In this document: in pieces, positions 8,031-17,167 of the stretch | Position numbering within the stretch: the first letter of the stretch is position 1 | Layout: each line of letters starts with the position of its first letter | Origin: CAYNNQ01 sp051748085 | Lineage (GTDB): Bacteria > Desulfobacterota > Desulfovibrionia > Desulfovibrionales > Desulfonatronovibrionaceae | Direction of reading: 5' to 3' | Assembly (NCBI GenBank): GCA_051748085.1 | Contig: JBNJHA010000002.1 | Coordinates: 25,312 to 89,311, forward strand | Length of the DNA: 64,000 bases | Notes under the pieces: model-generated | What the model saw: the letters and a program-made list of their open reading frames with translations, nothing else | Told to the model about the DNA's origin: nothing | Database searches by the model: none | Made by a program: the position numbers and the translations under genes

Positions 8031-10082
8031 TTATTCAACCGCGTCAAAACGCTCGAATTTCATTATCAAAGTCGCCCGTCCCTGTGTTGCCGATCGAAGT
8101 TCGGTGGTAAATCCAAACATATTGCGCAAAGGAGCCAGCGCTTGAACTATTTTCTCTCCGCTGTCGCGGTCAAACATATTTTCTATCCGTGCCCCCTTGC
8201 TGCCGAGAAGTCCGATGCATTCGCCGACAAATTCTTCTGGAGAATGTATTTCCACCCACATTATGGGTTCCAGCAATCGCGGGGCAGCGCAGGACAATGC
8301 TTCTTTCAGGGCTGAAATAGCTGCCATGCGGTAGCCGAAAGGCGATGCGCCCTGTTCCACCGCTTTCATTTCCAGAACAGTCACCCGGACATCGTGTACT
8401 GGATAGCCCCTGACTACTCCGGACTGCAATCCATCATCAAGCCCATTGGAAACCGCGTCGGAAATTTTGCGATCCTGTTCGCGCATGTCGAACGCAAATC
8501 GTATATCGTTGCCGGCCGCTCTTTTTCTTGGCTCTACTTTCAGCCTGATGTCTCCGGCATGAAATTCTTCCCCTAATTCCTTGGCAAAGACGCCTTCCGC
8601 CTCCGCCGGTTTACCAATGCTTTCCTGAAAAACAACCTGCGGATTGCCGGTTCTAAAATTGACTCCAAAATCCCGGGATATCCTGCAGGTGACCACTTCC
8701 AGGTGTAACTCACCCATACCGGACAAAATAATCTGCTCGGTATCTTTATCTCTTTCCACGACAAGGGTTGGGTCCTCCTGAACCAGACGCTCCAGGACAT
8801 CAAGGAGTTTTTCTTCTTGCTCGCTGTTTTGCGGTTCCAGGGCTAGAGAAATTACCGGCTTATACTCACTTATTTTTTCCAGGACAATTGATGCCTCTGG
8901 GTCGCAGATCGTGTCCCCGGTCCCGGAATCCTTAAGGCCGGCCGCGGCCACTATTTGCCCGGCAACAGCAATGTCGGTTTTTTCCTTGCGGTCGGCGTGC
9001 ATAAAAAAAAGTCTTGCGACGCGCTGTTTTTTATCTTGGGTTGAATTGTATACTTCCTGACCGGCCTCTATTTCTCCGGAATAAATACGCAGCAAGACCA
9101 TTTTCCGACCCGTTTCCATGGTTACCTTAAAAGCCAGAGCGACCAGAGGTGCCTTGCGTAACGGCGCGAATTTTTTCGTTTCCTTGGTTTGCGGATCAAT
9201 GCCGGATATCCGGGGGACCTCCGACGGGGACGGCATATACTCGCAAACCGCGTTTAATACCGGCTGCACCCCGATATTTTTCAAGGCGGAGCACGCCAGG
9301 ACCGGAACGCATTCAAGCCGAAGCACTGCTTGTCTAAGTTCTTTTTTGATCAAGTCCCTGTTTATCTTGCTGCCTTCAAGATATAATTCCATAATTTCAT
9401 CGCTGAAATCAGCCAAAGTTTCAATCGCCTGGTTCCGCCATTTTACGGCCAGTTCTTTTTCCGCTGCGTTCAATTCATACATTTCAAATCGTTGACCATA
9501 AACCGAGGAATCGTACACTATCTTTTTTTCCTCAATAACATCAATGACCGCTTCGAATTCTTCACCCTGGCCCAGAGGGACCTGAATCGGCAGGGGAACA
9601 ATTTTTAGTTTGTCGCGCATGGACTGCAGGGCCTTTTCAAAATCGGCCCCTATTCTGTCCATCTTGTTGATCACGGCTATCTTCGGGATATGGTATTTGA
9701 CCGATTGCTTCCAGACAGTTTCACTTTGCGGCTCCACACCACCGACAGCGCAAAAGACGCCAACAGCACCATCCAGAACCCGGAGGGCCCGGTCAACTTC
9801 GATTGTAAAATCAACATGCCCCGGAGTATCAATAATATTAATCGTGTGCCTGCCCCAAGTACATGTCGTGCACGCCGAGCCGATGGTAATTCCCCGCTCC
9901 TGTTCGTCCGGCAGATAATCCATGGTGGCCGTGCCGTCGTGTACTTCGCCCAGACGATGAATCCGCTTTGAATAATACAACATGCGTTCCGTGAGAGTTG
10001 TCTTCCCGGCGTCGATATGGGCAATAATTCCGATATTACGAATTTTTTCCAAATAATCAGCTTTCAATGACGATTTATCCAT
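8031..10082 (-). CDS. Elongation factor G paralogue (EF-G2-like GTPase)
   Basis: A 683-residue translational GTPase. G motifs are AHIDAGKTT (G1), RGITIGSA (G2), DTPGHVDF (G3) and NKMD (G4), followed by domains II-V with EF-G-type IILSGMGELHLEV and a C-terminal RSATQGRATLIMKF. It is somewhat shorter than housekeeping EF-G and stands away from any rpsL/rpsG/tuf operon, so I read it as an accessory paralogue; it could still be the only EF-G. Its start codon overlaps the stop of the upstream HisD-like gene (TAATG). Confidence 0.8.
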   Translation of the reverse strand: MDKSSLKADYLEKIRNIGIIAHIDAGKTTLTERMLYYSKRIHRLGEVHDGTATMDYLPDEQERGITIGSACTTCTWGRHTINIIDTPGHVDFTIEVDRALRVLDGAVGVFCAVGGVEPQSETVWKQSVKYHIPKIAVINKMDRIGADFEKALQSMRDKLKIVPLPIQVPLGQGEEFEAVIDVIEEKKIVYDSSVYGQRFEMYELNAAEKELAVKWRNQAIETLADFSDEIMELYLEGSKINRDLIKKELRQAVLRLECVPVLACSALKNIGVQPVLNAVCEYMPSPSEVPRISGIDPQTKETKKFAPLRKAPLVALAFKVTMETGRKMVLLRIYSGEIEAGQEVYNSTQDKKQRVARLFFMHADRKEKTDIAVAGQIVAAAGLKDSGTGDTICDPEASIVLEKISEYKPVISLALEPQNSEQEEKLLDVLERLVQEDPTLVVERDKDTEQIILSGMGELHLEVVTCRISRDFGVNFRTGNPQVVFQESIGKPAEAEGVFAKELGEEFHAGDIRLKVEPRKRAAGNDIRFAFDMREQDRKISDAVSNGLDDGLQSGVVRGYPVHDVRVTVLEMKAVEQGASPFGYRMAAISALKEALSCAAPRLLEPIMWVEIHSPEEFVGECIGLLGSKGARIENMFDRDSGEKIVQALAPLRNMFGFTTELRSATQGRATLIMKFERFDAVE

Positions 10083-10906
10083 TAGTACTCCAAACCATTT
10101 TCCTTAAAAGCCAGAAATTTTTTCTGCAGAAGATAAGAGAGAATATTCGGCCAATGCCAGGCGTTTTCCAGGCCAGGGCCCAGTCGAAGCCAGGCCCGGG
10201 AGCAACTTCCAAGCATATCTTCCGGGGCAAAAACAATATCATGCCCTTTTGCGACAAATTCTTCGCGGGTACAGACTTTGCTGCCCGGTACAAAATTACG
10301 GGCCTCGGGAGAATACACAGTAACATCCAAGTCCGGATGCAGCGCAAACAGCCTTTCCGTGTCCATGCTTCCCCGGCTCTCAAGCCATACTCCAACCTTA
10401 ATTTTTTGCGGCTCCACCCATATATAGTCCAGCGCAGGCATTTTCCCGGTCGGGGATATATCCTTGCATCCAAAGTTTTGGCCCAGGTAAAAATACAGAT
10501 TTTCAGGGTCAAAACCTGTTGTCTCCTGCCACAGATAAATTTCTTCAATGCCTGAGATTTCAAGCGTGGCAAGTATTCGCGCATCTGTTTTATCTCCATC
10601 ACCGACAAAAACAAATACTTTTTTAATCCCGCAACACACGGCCGGGATTATAACTGCAAGAAGCCTTGAAAAGGCAGTGTAACCTGCACCGACAAAAACA
10701 TTCAAACTTTTTTTCGGGCTTGTAATTTCACTGAATGCGCAGGCATTTTCACTTTTTTGCCAACTGCGGGTCTCAATTCCGCCCTGCAGGGAATAAAAAG
10801 AAAAAAGCCGGGATATTTCCTCTTTTATGCGTCCCCGTTCGTGCGCTCCAATGGAATCATAAGCCCGGGCCATGCTTTTTTCTGAAACCGGTCTGTATTG
10901 TGCCAT
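10082..10906 (-). CDS. HisD-like protein lacking the catalytic half
   Basis: About 274 residues. The segment NVFVGAGYTAFSRLLAVIIPAV followed by GIKKVFVFV and LATLEISGIEEIYLWQ tracks the histidinol dehydrogenase pattern (a glycine-rich loop, then 'AIPAKVAGVxxIVxxTPP' and 'LAGVDxIyxxGG'). The C-terminal metal and catalytic histidines of HisD (about 430 residues) have no clear counterpart. It may therefore be a diverged paralogue with another role, and the homology itself is my reading by eye. The ATG at 10906 is chosen over a TTG at 10915. The stop shares a base with the fusA-paralogue start, so the two are co-translated. Confidence 0.5.
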   Translation of the reverse strand: MAQYRPVSEKSMARAYDSIGAHERGRIKEEISRLFSFYSLQGGIETRSWQKSENACAFSEITSPKKSLNVFVGAGYTAFSRLLAVIIPAVCCGIKKVFVFVGDGDKTDARILATLEISGIEEIYLWQETTGFDPENLYFYLGQNFGCKDISPTGKMPALDYIWVEPQKIKVGVWLESRGSMDTERLFALHPDLDVTVYSPEARNFVPGSKVCTREEFVAKGHDIVFAPEDMLGSCSRAWLRLGPGLENAWHWPNILSYLLQKKFLAFKENGLEY

Positions 10907-11075
10907 GTTTTTCAAACCAACTATTTATTGTTATCGATGCAGTATATTTGTATCCAAAAATCATATTATTGGACTTGAATATATTCTTGGATTCAAAAAA
11001 AGATAATTTGCGGGTAACTTTTGCCCAATGAATATTCCACTGGATTTTTTGCGTATATCTGCAGGTGCCTATTGT

Positions 11076-12617
11076 TTAAAAATAATTCTGTTCCTGCCTG
11101 TCAAGGCTACGGTAATTTATTGCTTCCGATAAATGGGAAATGCCGATGCTTTCTTCCTCATCCAAGTCAGCGATTGTCCTTGATATACGTAAAATCCGGG
11201 TAAAAGCACGGGCAGAAAGCCCCAGACTTTTTACCGCTTTTTCCAGAAAATCATGCTCTTTTTCTCCTATATCGCAAAATTTATTCAGCCATTTTCCGGA
11301 CAGTTCACTGTTGGTTATCAGGGGAAAATCGGAAAAGCGTTCATTTTGAATATTCCTGGCCCGGGTGATGCTTGCCCTGATTTGACTTGAACTACGGGCC
11401 TCGCTCTTATCGCGTAAATCTTTGTATGGCACAGCCGGTACTTCCACGTGCAGATCGATTCTATCCAGAAGGGGTCCGGATAATCTGGCCCGATATCTTT
11501 GAATCTGTGTGGGGGTACAGGTGCAGGAGTGGGTCTCGCTACCCAGATAGCCGCATGGACAAGGGTTCATCGCGGCCACAAGCATAAACGAGGCCGGATA
11601 GGAAAGCGAGGTCGCCGCTCTCGAAATGGTCACGTTCCCGTCTTCCAATGGCTGACGCATAACTTCGAGTACATGTTTTTTAAATTCAGGCAACTCATCC
11701 AGAAAAAGCACGCCCCGATGAGCCAAGGATACTTCGCCGGGCCGTGGATAATGTCCGCCCCCGATTAATCCGGCGTCGGAAATCGTATGATGCGGAGAAC
11801 GGAAGGAACGGGAAACCAGCATGGGGGTATCCGGGTCCAGCTTCCCGCAAACGCTGTATATTTTTGTGACTTCCAGAGCTTCCTCAAACGACAGGGGGGG
11901 GAGTACGGTAGGGATTCGTTTGGAAAGCATAGTCTTGCCGCTCCCGGGCGGGCCGAGGAAGAGCAGGTTGTGGTTCCCTGCGGCCGCAATCTCTATGGCT
12001 CGTTTGGCGTGTTCCTGCCCTTTGACTTCGCTGAAATCTATAAAAAAATTCTGACATGATTCCCACAACGAATTTAAGTCAGCTTGAACAGGGTCTATTT
12101 TTTTTTCACCGTTGAAAAAACGAAAAGCCTCCGCGAGATTCTTCATGCCCAGGACTTCGGTTTCTTTTACAACCGCGGCTTCTGTTCCGTTTTCCTCCGG
12201 AACTGCCAAACTGAATCCGCCGGCTTCTCGAGCGCAAAGAGCCATGGGCAGGGAACCGTTGATCGGCTTCAATTTCCCGGTAAGAGAAAGTTCTCCGGCC
12301 ACAAAAAAACCTTCCAGGGAGTTTGGGGGCAATTGCCCGGAAGCAACCAAAATACCCAGGGCCAAAGGCAGATCATAGGCGCTGCCTTCCTTGCGCACAT
12401 CAGCCGGAGCCAGATTAATCGTTATTCTTGCCGGCGGAAGCTTAAAGCCGTTGTTTTTCAGAGCGGAAAAAACCCGCTCCTTGCTTTCGCGAACAGCACC
12501 CTCGGGCAGACCGACCATGGTAAACGCGGGCATGCCGGATCTGGAAAAATCAACTTCAATATCCACCTGAAAGGCGTCTATTCCCAATAATGCGGCTGTA
12601 CTTACCCGGGAAACCAT
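11076..12617 (-). CDS. comM: ComM/YifB-family AAA+ ATPase (Mg-chelatase-like)
   Basis: 513 residues from the ATG at 12617 (MVSRVSTAALLGIDAF), two bases after the lepB stop. An in-frame GTG at 12638 lies inside lepB. The N-terminal domain (LPEGAVRESKERV, INLAPADVRKEG) is a Lon-protease-like fold. The AAA+ module has Walker A GPPGSGKT at about 220, Walker B GVLFLDELPEF and a C-terminal Mg-chelatase subdomain with four Cys (CPCGY ... CTCT). ComM is a branch-migration helicase acting in natural transformation; with a type IV pilus operon in the window this is suggestive, not proof of competence. Confidence 0.9.
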   Translation of the reverse strand: MVSRVSTAALLGIDAFQVDIEVDFSRSGMPAFTMVGLPEGAVRESKERVFSALKNNGFKLPPARITINLAPADVRKEGSAYDLPLALGILVASGQLPPNSLEGFFVAGELSLTGKLKPINGSLPMALCAREAGGFSLAVPEENGTEAAVVKETEVLGMKNLAEAFRFFNGEKKIDPVQADLNSLWESCQNFFIDFSEVKGQEHAKRAIEIAAAGNHNLLFLGPPGSGKTMLSKRIPTVLPPLSFEEALEVTKIYSVCGKLDPDTPMLVSRSFRSPHHTISDAGLIGGGHYPRPGEVSLAHRGVLFLDELPEFKKHVLEVMRQPLEDGNVTISRAATSLSYPASFMLVAAMNPCPCGYLGSETHSCTCTPTQIQRYRARLSGPLLDRIDLHVEVPAVPYKDLRDKSEARSSSQIRASITRARNIQNERFSDFPLITNSELSGKWLNKFCDIGEKEHDFLEKAVKSLGLSARAFTRILRISRTIADLDEEESIGISHLSEAINYRSLDRQEQNYF

Positions 12618-12621
12618 TGAT

Positions 12622-13221
12622 TTAGCCCACCGTATCACCTATGCGCTGCCAGCGAATTTCGCCGAGGCCTTCCCAGGACCAATAAATAAGCCAGGATCGG
12701 CCGAGAATCTTGTCGCGATCAACAAAACCCCAGAACCTGGAATCATATGATTCGTCACGATTATCACCCATGACAAAATATTTGTCTTCGGGCACCTTTA
12801 GTTGCGGCAAATTATCTCGTTGCGGCAAGATATTGGAATCCGTATGCTGCACATAGGGTTCAGAAAGTTTTTTACCATTTCTGTATACCTGTTTATCTCT
12901 GATTTCAATACTGTCCCCGGGCAAACCGATTACCCTTTTTATAAAATCCTTTGATTCATCTTCCGGAAATTTAAAAACTATAATATCCTGAAACTCCGGA
13001 CCGTCAAATTCGACTATGAAAGCATCGGTAAAAGGAACTCGCAATCCGTAGCAAAACTTGTTCACCAAAAGATGATCCCCGATTTGCAAAGTTTCCAGCA
13101 TCGATCCGGAAGGAATTTTAAACGCCTGAATAACAAACGAACGAATAAAAAAAGCCAGGACAAGGGCGATTAACAATGCTTCGCCGTATTCTTTGAGCAT
13201 TCTCTGCCAGCGCGGGTTCAT
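12622..13221 (-). CDS. lepB: Signal peptidase I
   Basis: A 199-residue membrane serine protease that removes Sec/Tat signal peptides. It has an N-terminal transmembrane helix at about 15-35, the catalytic Ser40 in IPSGSMLETLQIGD, and the catalytic Lys in FIKRVIGLPGD near residue 93. The box MGDNRDESYDSRFWG is at about 147-161. A good ribosome site (AAGGAAGG) precedes the ATG. It lies 79 bases downstream of lepA, the usual lepA-lepB order. Confidence 0.95.
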   Translation of the reverse strand: MNPRWQRMLKEYGEALLIALVLAFFIRSFVIQAFKIPSGSMLETLQIGDHLLVNKFCYGLRVPFTDAFIVEFDGPEFQDIIVFKFPEDESKDFIKRVIGLPGDSIEIRDKQVYRNGKKLSEPYVQHTDSNILPQRDNLPQLKVPEDKYFVMGDNRDESYDSRFWGFVDRDKILGRSWLIYWSWEGLGEIRWQRIGDTVG

Positions 13222-13300
13222 CTATCCTTCCTTAAATTTTCAATTTTGATTACAAATTAATCAATTAAAACAATGTCATATTAGGGACAATAAAAAACAA

Positions 13301-15106
13301 CTATTCATCGTCGGTCTGCAAGGCGGCAAAAAAGGCTTCCTGGGGAATATCAACACTGCCCATTTTTTTCATCCTCTTTTTCCCCTGTTTTTGCTTTTCT
13401 ATAAGTTTACGTTTTCGGGTTATATCCCCGCCGTAGCACTTGGCGGTTACGTTCTTTCTGAGTGGAGCAACTCTTTCCCGGGCGACTATTTTCTGACCGA
13501 TAGAGGCCTGGATAATAACTTCAAACAGCTGACGAGGAATCAATTTTCGAAGTTTTTGGGCCAGCGCCCGTCCTTTAAAATAAGCTTTGTCCCGATGCAC
13601 GATCGCGGACATAGCATCAACCGGATCCTTATTGATCAGGATATCCAATTTAACCAAATCCGAATCCCGAAAATCGAGAACCTCATAATCGAGAGAAGCA
13701 AATCCCCTGGTCACGGACTTAAGACGATCGAAAAAATCAAAAACTATTTCGGCAAAAGGTAATTCATAGGTAATTATGACCCGGGTTGAAGTCAGGTATT
13801 GCATATCCTTCTGGATGCCGCGCTTTTCCTCGCACAGTCCGAGCACATTACCTACAAATTCGTTCGGGGCATGAATTTCCAAACGCACATAAGGTTCGTA
13901 GACCGCGGCTATATCCCCCGGTTCAGGCAGGCTTGCCGGGTTGTCAATTTCAATTGTCTCGCCCTGTACGGTAAGAACCTGGTAAACAACCGTGGGTGCG
14001 GTTGCAATCAACCCGACCTGAAATTCACGCTCCAGACGTTCCTGGATGATTTCCATGTGCAACAATCCCAGAAATCCGCATCTAAAACCGAATCCAAGAG
14101 CTTGCGATGATTCAGATTCAAAATACAATGCGGAATCATTGAGCTGCAATTTTTCCAGTGCCCCGCGCAGATTTCCGTAGTCGGCAGATTCCAGTGGATA
14201 CAAGCCGCAAAAGACCATCGGCTTAACTTTTTTAAAATCAGGATACGGTTCGGCAGTCGGCTTTTCCGGATGAGTAATCGTATCTCCCACCCGAGCGTCC
14301 TTGATCTCCTTGAGCCCGGCGCACATGAAGCCGACTTCTCCGGAGTTAAGCACCCGCACATCCTTTGGTTCCGGGGCAAACACACCAAGCTTGGTCACCG
14401 TGTACTTATTTTTATTTGAGTACATCATAACCGGCTGGCCCATTTCCACTTTACCTTCCAGAATTCTGAACAGGACAACCACACCAAGATAGGAATCATA
14501 CCAGGAATCAAAAATAAGCGCCTTGAGCGGAGCTCCATCAGCACCTGCGGGGGCCGGTATATCCCGAACCAATCTGTCCATGAGTTCCGGAACACCTTGG
14601 CCCGTTTTGGCGCTGACCATGGCGATATCCGAACAGTTCAGGCCGATGACTTCCTCGATTTCCTGAATAATTCTTTCTGGTTCGGAACTTGGCAAATCAA
14701 TTTTATTTAAAACCGGAATGACCTCCAGATCATGGTCCAGGGCCAGAAAGACATTGGCCAGCGTCTGGGCTTCCACTCCCTGCGTCGCGTCAACAACCAA
14801 AAGAGCGCCGTCGCATGCAGCCAGGCTTCTGGAAACTTCGTAGGAAAAATCGACATGCCCCGGGGTATCAATAAGGTTCAAAAGATATTCTTCGCCATCT
14901 GAAGCGTGATAGGGCATGCGCACCGTCTGGGCCTTAATGGTAATCCCTCTTTCTCTTTCCAGATCCATACGATCCAGATACTGATCTTTCTTGTCCCGGT
15001 CTTCAATTATTCCGACCAGCTCCATCATCCGGTCGGCCAAAGTCGATTTGCCATGATCAATATGCGCGATTATGCTGAAGTTGCGTATTTTTTCTTTTGC
15101 CGGCAT
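13301..15106 (-). CDS. lepA: Elongation factor 4 (LepA)
   Basis: A 601-residue back-translocating ribosomal GTPase. Visible are AHIDHGKSTLADR (G1), RGITIKAQ (G2), DTPGHVDFSYE (G3), NKIDLP (G4), domain II/III, and the LepA-specific C-terminal domain ending in KCYGGDITRKRKLIEKQKQGKKRMK. Length matches the family. It starts 4 bases after the stop of the hydrogenase maturation protease, so the two are likely co-transcribed. Confidence 0.97.
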   Translation of the reverse strand: MPAKEKIRNFSIIAHIDHGKSTLADRMMELVGIIEDRDKKDQYLDRMDLERERGITIKAQTVRMPYHASDGEEYLLNLIDTPGHVDFSYEVSRSLAACDGALLVVDATQGVEAQTLANVFLALDHDLEVIPVLNKIDLPSSEPERIIQEIEEVIGLNCSDIAMVSAKTGQGVPELMDRLVRDIPAPAGADGAPLKALIFDSWYDSYLGVVVLFRILEGKVEMGQPVMMYSNKNKYTVTKLGVFAPEPKDVRVLNSGEVGFMCAGLKEIKDARVGDTITHPEKPTAEPYPDFKKVKPMVFCGLYPLESADYGNLRGALEKLQLNDSALYFESESSQALGFGFRCGFLGLLHMEIIQERLEREFQVGLIATAPTVVYQVLTVQGETIEIDNPASLPEPGDIAAVYEPYVRLEIHAPNEFVGNVLGLCEEKRGIQKDMQYLTSTRVIITYELPFAEIVFDFFDRLKSVTRGFASLDYEVLDFRDSDLVKLDILINKDPVDAMSAIVHRDKAYFKGRALAQKLRKLIPRQLFEVIIQASIGQKIVARERVAPLRKNVTAKCYGGDITRKRKLIEKQKQGKKRMKKMGSVDIPQEAFFAALQTDDE

Positions 15107-15110
15107 ATAA

Positions 15111-15602
15111 TTATTTTGCAGCCATTTCCTTTATTTTTTGAACGACCCGGGGAATTGCCGCTTCAACTTCCGGACTTAAAACTTCATCCATGTGGTCCGG
15201 GACATAGGCGGTCTGGACCGCTATTATTCGCAGTTCTGACTTGCTTGTCGCCTTTAGTTCCTTCAAAAGATTTGTAGTCGGGAACTGATGCATGGAGAAG
15301 TCCCCGATTTTTTTGGTATCCACCTCGTCCACATCGATTTCAAACACTTCTCCCGGAACCCGATCGACTTTGTTGGTTGCATCGACAATTACCAGCAATT
15401 CAGGCTGACTTTCACTTAAAAGCAAGTCAAACAGCAGCGCTCTAATGGCAGTACCCGCATCAAGAGCGGCTACATCCGAAGGCAGTTCGGGGTCATCATT
15501 CAGGGCATCTGCTACCCGGGGACCGAGGGCATCATCCCCGAAGAGAATATTCCCGCATCCAAAAACAAGTACTCTCGAATTAAACATCCTGGACCAATCC
15601 AT
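15111..15602 (-). CDS. Hydrogenase maturation protease
   Basis: A nickel-dependent endopeptidase of the HycI/HybD/FrcD type that clips the C-terminal tail of NiFe hydrogenase large subunits after nickel insertion. It has 163 residues. The opening VLVFGCGNILFGDDALGPRV carries the first acidic nickel contact, LVIVDATNKVD the second, and the His in FSMHQFPTTNLL the third. It sits just downstream of mvhA, whose selenocysteine-extended C-terminus contains the expected cleavage site after His. A hairpin terminator (15649-15680) separates the two, so it may need partial readthrough or its own promoter. It is tightly linked to lepA. Confidence 0.88.
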   Translation of the reverse strand: MDWSRMFNSRVLVFGCGNILFGDDALGPRVADALNDDPELPSDVAALDAGTAIRALLFDLLLSESQPELLVIVDATNKVDRVPGEVFEIDVDEVDTKKIGDFSMHQFPTTNLLKELKATSKSELRIIAVQTAYVPDHMDEVLSPEVEAAIPRVVQKIKEMAAK

Positions 15603-15644
15603 ATATTACCTGTCCCGGTTTAAATTCATTATTTTCCGTAAGTG

Positions 15645-15682
15645 ATTAAAAAAGCCGCCACTGTTAAGCGACGGCTTTTTAT
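15645..15682 (-). terminator. Terminator after the mvh/hdr operon
   Basis: The arms 15649-15662 and 15667-15680 (GCCGYCRCT type, with two non-Watson-Crick positions) enclose a 4-base loop. They are bordered by A/T runs on both sides, so the structure can act in either direction. On the minus strand it follows the true mvhA stop (15709) by about 27 bases and ends in six T. Confidence 0.75.
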
Positions 15683-15708
15683 AAATCATTTACTTACGGC
15701 TGTCTAAT

Positions 15709-17157
15709 TTAACTTCTCATTGTGTCAACTTTTGTCCCTTTGGAATCAAACACATTGACTTCAACATTTACACCGCCGTCCAGGCGATGCGTGGCACAGC
15801 TCATTCACGGATCATAGGCGCGTATGGCCATTTCAATCCGGTTAAGGATGCCCTGATCGTAGTTTCCATCCTTGATCAAAGCCTTTGCCGCCTGTTTGAC
15901 TGACAGATTCATGGGCGCATTGTTGTGCGTCGTGCCCACGATAAGGTTGGCCATTGTCACCAGGCCCTTGTCGTCGGTTTTGTAATTATGAATAAGCGTT
16001 CCGCGCGGGGCCTCGACACAACCGACACCTTCCCCGGCCTTGGGTTCGATATTCTTATTACGGATGTCTCTGCTGGTTATCTCTGGATCATTCAAGAGCT
16101 CTTCCGCTCTTTCGCAGCATTGAACAAGTTCAATCAACCTGGCCCAGTGATAGAGAAGGGTCAGATGGGAAGGCCGGCCGAATTCCTTGCGGAATATGTC
16201 CAATTCTTCCTGGGCCAGCGGGGTGGCCATCTTGTCGCAGACATTGATCCGGGCCAGACAATTGGAACGATACACACCTATGGGATCGTTTTCGTCAAGC
16301 TTCAGATCTCCCCATTTTTTGGCATAGGGAAACTTCAGATAGCTCCAGGGTTCTACATGTTCTCCGATGTAGTCTTTATATTCGGAGTATTTAAACTGAT
16401 CAAACTTGCCGTTTTGATCCATAAGCCTGAGTTCGCCGTCATAAAGTTCCAGCGCGCCGTCTTCCGGACGGACCGTTCCTATGTACCCGGAAGGAAAAAC
16501 ACCCAGAATTTTAACCGCGTCCAGATATTTGGGAAAAACCTCTTCGCGGGCAAACTTGATGGTAAAAACACAGAAATCCTTGAGTTCCTGAATTCCCTCC
16601 AGAATTTCCTTACGTTCATCCTCGTTCATCGGTTTTGAAAAACCGCCGGTAACCGCAGCAATGGGATGGATTACTTTTCCGGCGAATTTTTCCAGCATCA
16701 TCTGCGATTTATAACGCATATGCACTACTTTTTTGGCCAAATCCGGATTGGCCCCAACAATCCCGACTACGTTCCGCACTGAATAGTCCGCGTCCGGCCC
16801 GATAACAAAATCAGGCGCGGCCAGAAAATAAAAATGCAGAATCTTGTCCGGAATATAAGACATCATCTGGCATAGTTCGCGCAACTTTTTCCCGGTGGGC
16901 GGAATTTCAAGCCCCAGGCACTCATCAGCGGCCTTATTTGAGGCCAGATGATGCTGCCATGGACAAATACCACAGATGCGGTTTACTATGCGCGGTACTT
17001 CCTCCACCGGCCGGCCGACAACAAACTTCTCAAACCCCCGCAGGGAAAGCACATGCAGTTTCGCATCCTCCACATTGCCTGAATCATTCAGGTGAATGGA
17101 GACGCTGGCATGTCCCTCAATACGGGATACCGGTGCTATATTTAGCGTCTTACCCAT
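15709..17157 (-). CDS. mvhA: Mvh-type NiFeSe hydrogenase large subunit, with selenocysteine
   Basis: The catalytic subunit of the electron-delivering, F420-independent hydrogenase. The N-terminal NiFe motif RICGICPWQHH is near residue 63. An in-frame TGA at 15807-15805 would stop the protein at DP. Read as selenocysteine (residue 451) it continues as DPUMSCATHR, the exact C-terminal DPCxxCxxH motif with Sec as nickel ligand. It then runs 25 more residues to TAA, giving 482. The residues after His are the expected cleaved tail. A hairpin starting 15 bases beyond the TGA looks like a bSECIS. It follows mvhG by 10 bases. Calling it truncated would remove two nickel ligands, so I consider the Sec reading near certain. 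Confidence 0.95.
15771..15789 (-). promoter_or_regulatory. bSECIS-like hairpin for Sec451 of MvhA
   Basis: Directly 3' of the TGA at 15807-15805, CATCGCC pairs with GGCGGTG (7 bp, one G-U) around a TGGAC loop. The loop begins 22 bases after the TGA. A short stem with a loop G at this distance is the known bacterial SECIS geometry for SelB binding. mvhD has the same spacing and almost the same loop. Confidence 0.8.
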
Positions 17158-17167
17158 TATCTTCCTC

